A DNA stretch of 64,000 nt from Psychrobacter maritimus (lineage in GTDB: Bacteria; Pseudomonadota; Gammaproteobacteria; Pseudomonadales; Moraxellaceae). Every line of letters begins with the position of its first letter. The stretch's first letter is position 1. Below the pieces are notes generated by a model. That model searched no databases. It was not told the DNA's origin and saw nothing but the letters and a program-made list of their open reading frames with translations. Made by a program: the position numbers and the translations under genes. The stretch is taken from the NCBI RefSeq assembly GCF_904846345.1, contig NZ_CAJHAJ010000006.1, positions 124,001 through 188,000 of the forward strand, written 5' to 3'. This document shows positions 63,069 through 64,000 of the stretch, one piece after another.

Positions 63069-63977
63069 TTAAGCAGCCTGTTTTTTGACAGCTTTTTCTT
63101 TAACCGATTCTTTTTGAGCAGTATGAGTTGCAACATCATAGTTTGCTGCCCATTCCTCAAGAATGTCTTGGTAGGGCTTAATAAATTGCGCTTCTGTGAA
63201 CTTACCTTGTGTCACCGCCATTTGACTGCGTTCTGCGCGGTCATAGACAATTTGCGTCAGTGAATAATCTTGGTAGTTTAAACTCGGCTGATAGACTTGA
63301 CCTGCGCTCGAGTTGGCATTGTAAATTTCAGGGCGATAGATTTTCTGGAAAGTCTCCATGGTACTGATCGCACTGATTAGCTCAAAATCGCTGTAATCCG
63401 TCAGCAAGTCACCGGCAAAATAAAATGCCAAAGGCGCGGCGCTATCTGTCGGCATAAAGTAACGTACGGTTAAGCCCATTTTGGAAAAATACTCATCGGT
63501 CAATGACCCTTTGTTCAAAGAGCAGCCGTCTTGTTTGTACTCAACCCCTAATACTGGATGCTGATTGGTCGTACGCTGATAGGTCTTACTAGTAGACACA
63601 CTGAGGCAAATGACCGGTTTTTTAGTAAAGTTGGCTTGGTAAGCCTCTGAATTCAATAAATATTGAAACAATTTGCCATGTAAATCGCCAAAATCTTCTG
63701 GCGGTTGCGATGCAGGATGTTTATCGAAATGCTCTGGCAGGACGACACTAAAGTCATAATCGCGCACGTAAGAGGAGAAACTGTTGCCAATCATACCGTC
63801 AATACGGCTGTTGTCTTTATGGTCAACAATCGTTGTTTTGAGCGTTTCGATGACAGGAAATGCATCACCATTACCTGCGACATCCATATCGACAGAAATG
63901 ATATCAACCTCGACAGAATAACGGTCTGCGGTCGGGTTATCCCAATGCGCCAAGGCGTTAAAACGATTGTTAATCAT
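63069..63977 (-). CDS. mesX: MesX (DUF1852), partner of MesD
   Basis: A 302-residue soluble protein matching DUF1852: FNALAHWDNPTADRYSVEVD at the start, DYDFSVVLPEHF, and VYQPSLNYQDYSLTQIVYDR in the C-terminal half, with a Lys-rich tail. In Acinetobacter, DUF1852 is required for MesD activity. First gene of the mesX-mesD-flavin reductase group. Its upstream region lies at the window edge, so the promoter is not seen. Confidence 0.92.
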   Translation of the reverse strand: MINNRFNALAHWDNPTADRYSVEVDIISVDMDVAGNGDAFPVIETLKTTIVDHKDNSRIDGMIGNSFSSYVRDYDFSVVLPEHFDKHPASQPPEDFGDLHGKLFQYLLNSEAYQANFTKKPVICLSVSTSKTYQRTTNQHPVLGVEYKQDGCSLNKGSLTDEYFSKMGLTVRYFMPTDSAAPLAFYFAGDLLTDYSDFELISAISTMETFQKIYRPEIYNANSSAGQVYQPSLNYQDYSLTQIVYDRAERSQMAVTQGKFTEAQFIKPYQDILEEWAANYDVATHTAQKESVKEKAVKKQAA

Positions 63978-64000
63978 GGTTAGTGTTTTGCGTAAATTCT

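Overview
The window looks like a chromosomal segment of a Moraxellaceae gammaproteobacterium, most probably a Psychrobacter. The reasons are the protein sequences, a division cluster of rsmH-ftsL-ftsI-murE-murF-mraY without an adjacent mraZ, the long low-complexity extensions on housekeeping proteins (NusB, RsmH, FtsI), the MesX/MesD methionine synthase pair known from Acinetobacter, and AT-rich intergenic DNA around GC-moderate genes. This is inference from sequence reading; no database search was run.

Layout. 1-2.9 kb: a partial gene, a COG3650-type lipoprotein, a PliG-type lysozyme inhibitor, a small membrane protein, and decayed IS110 and IS3 transposase remnants. 3-7.5 kb: two transport or regulator modules, EamA exporter with LysR and CidA/LrgB with LysR. 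7.5-10.6 kb: a small block between two degenerate IS3-family right ends, holding a hypothetical protein, a 2-hydroxychromene-2-carboxylate isomerase-like protein, an atypical SDR and a divergent HxlR regulator. 10.8-13.6 kb: NhaP2-type antiporter and a patatin-like protein. 13.7-21.8 kb: a defence island, hsdM-hsdS-(metallo-beta-lactamase fold protein)-hsdR-(YgjP-like metallopeptidase), with a solo IS3 end just outside its 3' side. 22-26 kb: a thioesterase and an arsC-arsH-arsB operon with no arsR in view. 26-29.5 kb: YdcF-like protein, cardiolipin synthase, RlmA.

29.7-38.2 kb: the peptidoglycan and division cluster on the minus strand, ending in a strong terminator after mraY. 38.5-43.4 kb: gltX, a small hypothetical gene, tRNA-Ala(GGC), tRNA-Glu(TTC), a LysE-type exporter and a solitary HEPN-motif protein. 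43.4-51.6 kb: aconitase, a DUF3025 protein, a YdjM-like hydrolase, YchJ, a YafJ-like amidotransferase, a DUF2007 protein and a homoserine kinase with an extra C-terminal domain. 51.7-60.3 kb: hisF, then ribH-nusB-thiL-pgpA and glmU-glmS. 60.3-64 kb: a TauE/SafE permease and the mesX-mesD-flavin reductase cluster for folate-independent methionine synthesis.

The most interesting parts are: the extra ComEC-like metallo-beta-lactamase fold gene translationally coupled into the type I restriction-modification operon; the solitary HEPN protein beside the tRNA genes; the oxygen-dependent MesD/MesX methionine synthase cluster; the NusB with about 190 residues of acidic tail; and a recurring pattern of short tandem duplications over or just after stop codons. 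No prophage, CRISPR array, rRNA operon or replication origin is seen.
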